Positions 5,569 to 8,330 of a stretch of 8,330 bases of DNA are shown here, piece after piece. A program made the position numbers and the translations under genes. The notes beneath the pieces were generated by a model, which was given only the letters and a program-made list of their open reading frames with translations, did no database searches and was not told the DNA's origin. How positions within the stretch are numbered: the stretch's first letter is position 1; each line of letters opens with the position of its first letter. Source of the DNA: an uncultured Sphingobium sp. (lineage in GTDB: Bacteria; Pseudomonadota; Alphaproteobacteria; Sphingomonadales; Sphingomonadaceae); NCBI GenBank assembly GCA_913773715.1, contig CAJYHD010000340.1:1-8330 (forward strand). The letters run 5' to 3'.

Positions 5569-8330
5569 CAAATCCTGCCTCCATCAAGCGGCAGGCGCAG
5601 GCGCAGCGTGAAACTGGTGCCGGACACGTCCCGCTCAAGGTTCGCCTTCAACTGACGAACCGACGTGCTGACCAAAACTGTTCCGAACCCGTTACCGTTC
5701 CCTATGTCGACCGGCTTGTCCGATAATTCGTGCCATTCCAGCACAACGACGTCCCCGTCCCTGCGCCACTCGACCAGCAGCCTGCCGGGCCGATCGCCGA
5801 AGACACCATATTTGGCGGCGTTGGTCGCCCATTCATGCAGGATCAAGGCCAGCGGCGAGAGGCGGCTGCGGTCGATGAGAAGGTCGGGACCGTCCAGCGT
5901 GATGCTGCCCTCATCCTCATAGGGGGCGAGCGTGGTGGCAAGCAGCGCGCGCAATTCGATCGACTGCTGCTCGGTATTGGGCGCGGCGAGCGAATGAGCG
6001 CGGCCCAGCGCCGCGATGCGGTCGCGCATGTCGTGCGAGTAGCTGCGCACATCGTCATGAACTCGCGCTCCTGCCGACAACATGCCGCCGACGATGGCAA
6101 AGAGGTTCTTCACCCGGTGGTTCATCTCGCGCAGCATCAAGGCGCGCGCTTCGGACAGCATATATTCCGGCGTCACGTCGATCGCCGCGCCGATCAGCCG
6201 TCGGGGATGCGAATCCGATACGAGCCGCCCGAAGCTCTTGATCCAGCGATGGCCGCCATCATCGTCGCGGACGCGGAAGGTCGCCTCGAAATCATGCTCG
6301 CCAGCCGTCGATTGGCGCAGCGCGCTTTCGACATTGGCGCGGTCCTCCTCCTCGATCCGGTCGAGAAGGTCATCGATCTGGATGTCCTGATCCTTGGTCA
6401 AGCCGACCATGGCGCGGTGGGTTGCGTCGAGCACCAGCTGGCCGGTGTCGGCGCAATATTCCCAGACGCCGATGCCCCCTGCCCGGACCGCCATCTCCAG
6501 CCGCTCGCGCTCGGCGGCCAGTTCCTGCTCCATCGACAGCGCTTCGGTGATGTCGGTGAGGACGATCGTCGCCCCTTCGACCGAACCATGCTGGGTGTTA
6601 TAGGGCAGGATGCGCATCGACAGTGTGCGCTTCCCGTCCTTTGTCTGGACGCGGCGCTGCATCTGCTCACCCGACGCGGCCACCTGACGCGCGTCGTCCA
6701 GATAGCTGCCATCCTCCAGCCGGCTCGATACGTCGGCGAGCAAGCGACCGCGATCGCTCGGCTGGAGCGGGAAGATGCCGGTCGCCGCCTCGGTGAAGCT
6801 GCGGATGCGCAGCCCCTTGTCCAACACGATGACGGCGAGGTCGGTGGAATCGAAGAAGTTGCGCAGGTCGGAGTTGGCGAGCGTCAGCTGATCGACCTTG
6901 CTCTTCAACTCGTCATTGACGGTCGAAAGCTCTTCGTTGGTCGATTGCAACTCCTCGTTCATCGACATCATTTCTTCGTTGGAGCTTTTCAGCTCCTCGT
7001 TCGCCGTTTCCAGTTCCTCGACGGCGGTGCGCAGCTTGTGGCGGGTGAGGCGCAATTCCTCCTCCAGCGCCTCCATATGGTCGTCGCCCGATTCAATTTC
7101 GGCCAGGTCGGGACCGTCCGCCGGACGGAAGGGTCCGTTCTCCTTGAACACCACTAGGAAGGTGGCGTCGGGCAGCGGCTCGCAGATCGCTTCCAGCGGC
7201 TGGATGCCATATTCCGACTGCACCTCGACCTGCCGTGCGACGACGCGCTTGCGGCTGTCGCGTGACTGGCGGAGCAGTGGGCCGAGCACGTCGCGCAGGC
7301 CCGGCTTGGCGAGCGAGATCGCGTTGCTGCCACCGGTGCGGGTGACAGGGAAATCGAAATAGCGGCTGAGCGCGCCATAGGCGGAAATGACCGCGCCATC
7401 CTGGTTGAGCACCATCGACGGCGGGGCGTGGCGTTCGGCGAGGCGCTGGACGGCGAGCGCTTCGTTGCCATTCTTGCGCTCGCTGCCGCGAAGGCTGCCT
7501 TCATCGCGGCGGCGCTGGGTTAGGCGATCGCTGGCGGGCAGATCGATGGGATAGGATGGATCGCCGGGCGAGCGCTCGAAGATGCGGGCATGATGATCGA
7601 GCGAGGGGAAGAGATGATCGAATCGCCCGATGCTCTCCGATGGGCCGAGGAACAGATAGCCGCCCGGCTTCAGCGCATAATGCAGGATCGGCATTACCGA
7701 CTGCTGAAGCCGGTCGTCGAAATAGATGAGCAGGTTGCGGCAGGAGATGAGATCGATCCGCGAGAAGGGCGGGTCCTTCACCAGACTATGGTTGGAGAAG
7801 CGGATGAGGTCGCGGATCTGGCCGGAAATGGAAAAACGCTCGGCGTGGGGCGTTGTCCAGCGCTCGCGAATGACCGGCGGAATGTCGGCGAGCGCGGAGG
7901 CGGGATAGCTGCCGTCGCGCGCGATTTGCAGCATCTGCTCGTCAATGTCGGTGGCGAAGATCTGGACCGGGTTGGGCCGGTTCATCTCGCGCGCCGTTTC
8001 GGCGAAGAGCATGGCGATGCTATAGGCTTCCTCGCCACTCGAGCATCCGGGGACCCAGACGCGGATATCCTCGTCCGTTTCGCGGTCGCGCAGCAACGGC
8101 TTGATGACCTTGTCCCGCAGCGCATCGAACATTTCGGGATCGCGGAAGAAGCGGGTGACGTTGATCAGCAGGTCGCGGAACAGCGCCTCGCATTCGGCGG
8201 CGTCGGATCGGATGCGCTTCAGGTATGCGCTGCCGGTCGCAATGTTGAGGACGTGCATGCGCCGCTCGACCCGGCGGACCAGCGTCGAGCGCTTGTAGCC
8301 GGAAAAGTCGTGCCCAATGGCGTTGCGCAG
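5568..8330 (-). CDS. CheR methyltransferase - PAS - coiled coil - PAS - PAS - HWE histidine kinase fusion, N-terminus outside the window
   Basis: The frame is open to the window edge; the 24 codons before the first Met (8258) read as CheR sequence, so the gene starts further right. Numbering from that Met: CheR methyltransferase to about 228, with NVTRFFRDPEMF (33-44), SAM-binding PGCSSGEEAYS (70-80), ATDID (102-106) and SCRNLLIYF (172-180), all matching CheR. A PAS-like domain follows (about 267-375), then a helical coiled coil (about 394-468), PAS (about 468-573) and PAS_3 (about 588-698). The kinase core has H-box EMNHRVKNL (His714, codon 6117-6119), N-box HEWATNAAKYG (808-818) and the W-H-E motif (842-844) that defines the HWE family. 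In related proteins a CheB methylesterase domain precedes CheR; here that is inference. A methyltransferase with no visible membrane segment, linked to a kinase, suggests cross-talk between protein methylation and phosphorylation. The stop overlaps the ATG of the receiver gene, its likely phospho-acceptor. Confidence 0.95.
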   Translation of the reverse strand: MRNAIGHDFSGYKRSTLVRRVERRMHVLNIATGSAYLKRIRSDAAECEALFRDLLINVTRFFRDPEMFDALRDKVIKPLLRDRETDEDIRVWVPGCSSGEEAYSIAMLFAETAREMNRPNPVQIFATDIDEQMLQIARDGSYPASALADIPPVIRERWTTPHAERFSISGQIRDLIRFSNHSLVKDPPFSRIDLISCRNLLIYFDDRLQQSVMPILHYALKPGGYLFLGPSESIGRFDHLFPSLDHHARIFERSPGDPSYPIDLPASDRLTQRRRDEGSLRGSERKNGNEALAVQRLAERHAPPSMVLNQDGAVISAYGALSRYFDFPVTRTGGSNAISLAKPGLRDVLGPLLRQSRDSRKRVVARQVEVQSEYGIQPLEAICEPLPDATFLVVFKENGPFRPADGPDLAEIESGDDHMEALEEELRLTRHKLRTAVEELETANEELKSSNEEMMSMNEELQSTNEELSTVNDELKSKVDQLTLANSDLRNFFDSTDLAVIVLDKGLRIRSFTEAATGIFPLQPSDRGRLLADVSSRLEDGSYLDDARQVAASGEQMQRRVQTKDGKRTLSMRILPYNTQHGSVEGATIVLTDITEALSMEQELAAERERLEMAVRAGGIGVWEYCADTGQLVLDATHRAMVGLTKDQDIQIDDLLDRIEEEDRANVESALRQSTAGEHDFEATFRVRDDDGGHRWIKSFGRLVSDSHPRRLIGAAIDVTPEYMLSEARALMLREMNHRVKNLFAIVGGMLSAGARVHDDVRSYSHDMRDRIAALGRAHSLAAPNTEQQSIELRALLATTLAPYEDEGSITLDGPDLLIDRSRLSPLALILHEWATNAAKYGVFGDRPGRLLVEWRRDGDVVVLEWHELSDKPVDIGNGNGFGTVLVSTSVRQLKANLERDVSGTSFTLRLRLPLDGGRI
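5578..5582 (-). promoter_or_regulatory. Shine-Dalgarno GGAGG for the second stand-alone receiver
   Basis: On the minus strand GGAGG lies 9 bases before ATG 5568 and 6 bases before the alternative TTG 5571. It is embedded in the last codons of the HWE kinase gene, which supports independent or coupled initiation of the receiver at this overlap. Its spacing does not by itself decide between the two starts. Confidence 0.75.
6864..7010 (-). other. Seven-heptad NEEL coiled-coil segment within the CheR-HWE kinase
   Basis: Residues 417-465 (from Met 8258) consist of seven consecutive 7-residue units, the first five of the form x-x-x-Asn-Glu/Asp-Glu-Leu/Met (ETANEEL, KSSNEEM, MSMNEEL, QSTNEEL, STVNDEL). 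The last two are looser (KSKVDQL, TLANSDL). Leu or Met at every seventh position and no Pro or Gly indicate a long parallel coiled coil that probably dimerises the protein and carries signal from the CheR/PAS part to the PAS-kinase part. Similar NEEL heptads are typical of CheB/CheR-PAS fusions. Confidence 0.85.

Noticed and set aside
6864..7010. DNA tandem repeat or CRISPR-like array with a 21-base period
   Set aside because: The periodicity comes from protein heptads. The DNA units differ in many bases and there are no spacers.
5730..7157. Plus-strand open frame of 475 codons opposite the CheR-HWE kinase gene
   Set aside because: It has the same shadow composition, has no domain, and lies entirely within a minus-strand gene with intact PAS and kinase motifs.
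8256..8258. ATG 8258 as the true start of the CheR-HWE kinase
   Set aside because: The 24 codons upstream in frame read as the CheR N-terminal part (GHDFSGYKRSTLVRRVERR), and the CheR domain would be truncated if translation started here.
1..8330. Mobile elements, tRNA or rRNA genes, attachment sites
   Set aside because: No transposase, integrase, terminal inverted repeats or RNA gene was seen. Composition is even across the window and coding density is above 98%.

Overview
The window is a GC-rich stretch (roughly 62-65% by eye) filled almost completely by five two-component signalling genes. HWE-type histidine kinases, single-domain response regulators and a CheR-PAS-kinase fusion point to an alphaproteobacterium, most likely a sphingomonad. 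The taxonomic call is inference from family content and base composition, because no rRNA or other marker gene is present.

Layout, left to right. (1) Plus strand, positions 1-1771: the 3' part of a hybrid histidine kinase (PAS, HisKA, HATPase, REC, REC), cut by the left window edge. (2) Plus strand, 1768-2175: a stand-alone CheY-like receiver whose ATG overlaps the kinase stop codon (ATGA). (3) An 80-bp gap, 2176-2255, with a candidate sigma-70 promoter, a GC-rich hairpin and a 7-bp direct repeat. (4) Plus strand, 2256-5198: a complete 980-residue hybrid kinase (GAF, three PAS domains, coiled coil, HisKA of the AHDFNN type, HATPase, REC). (5) Ten base pairs further on, the genes converge. Minus strand, 5209-5568, is a second stand-alone receiver. 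(6) Minus strand, 5568-8330: the C-terminal 920 residues of a CheR methyltransferase - PAS - heptad coiled coil - PAS - PAS - HWE histidine kinase fusion. Its N-terminus, probably a CheB methylesterase domain, lies beyond the right edge. Its stop codon overlaps the start of the second receiver (TGATG).

Two of the kinases are therefore each translationally coupled to a small receiver, and the third carries its own receiver. Six phospho-acceptor domains or proteins of kinase or receiver type sit together, yet no DNA-binding, GGDEF/EAL or other output domain and no HPt domain is encoded here. No transmembrane segment is visible in any of the five sequences, so what can be seen of all three sensors looks cytosolic. 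The likely picture is a soluble phosphorelay hub whose outputs are encoded elsewhere. The genes belong to known families. What deserves attention is their arrangement, some degenerate receiver residues and the structured intergenic region, not an obviously new enzyme system.
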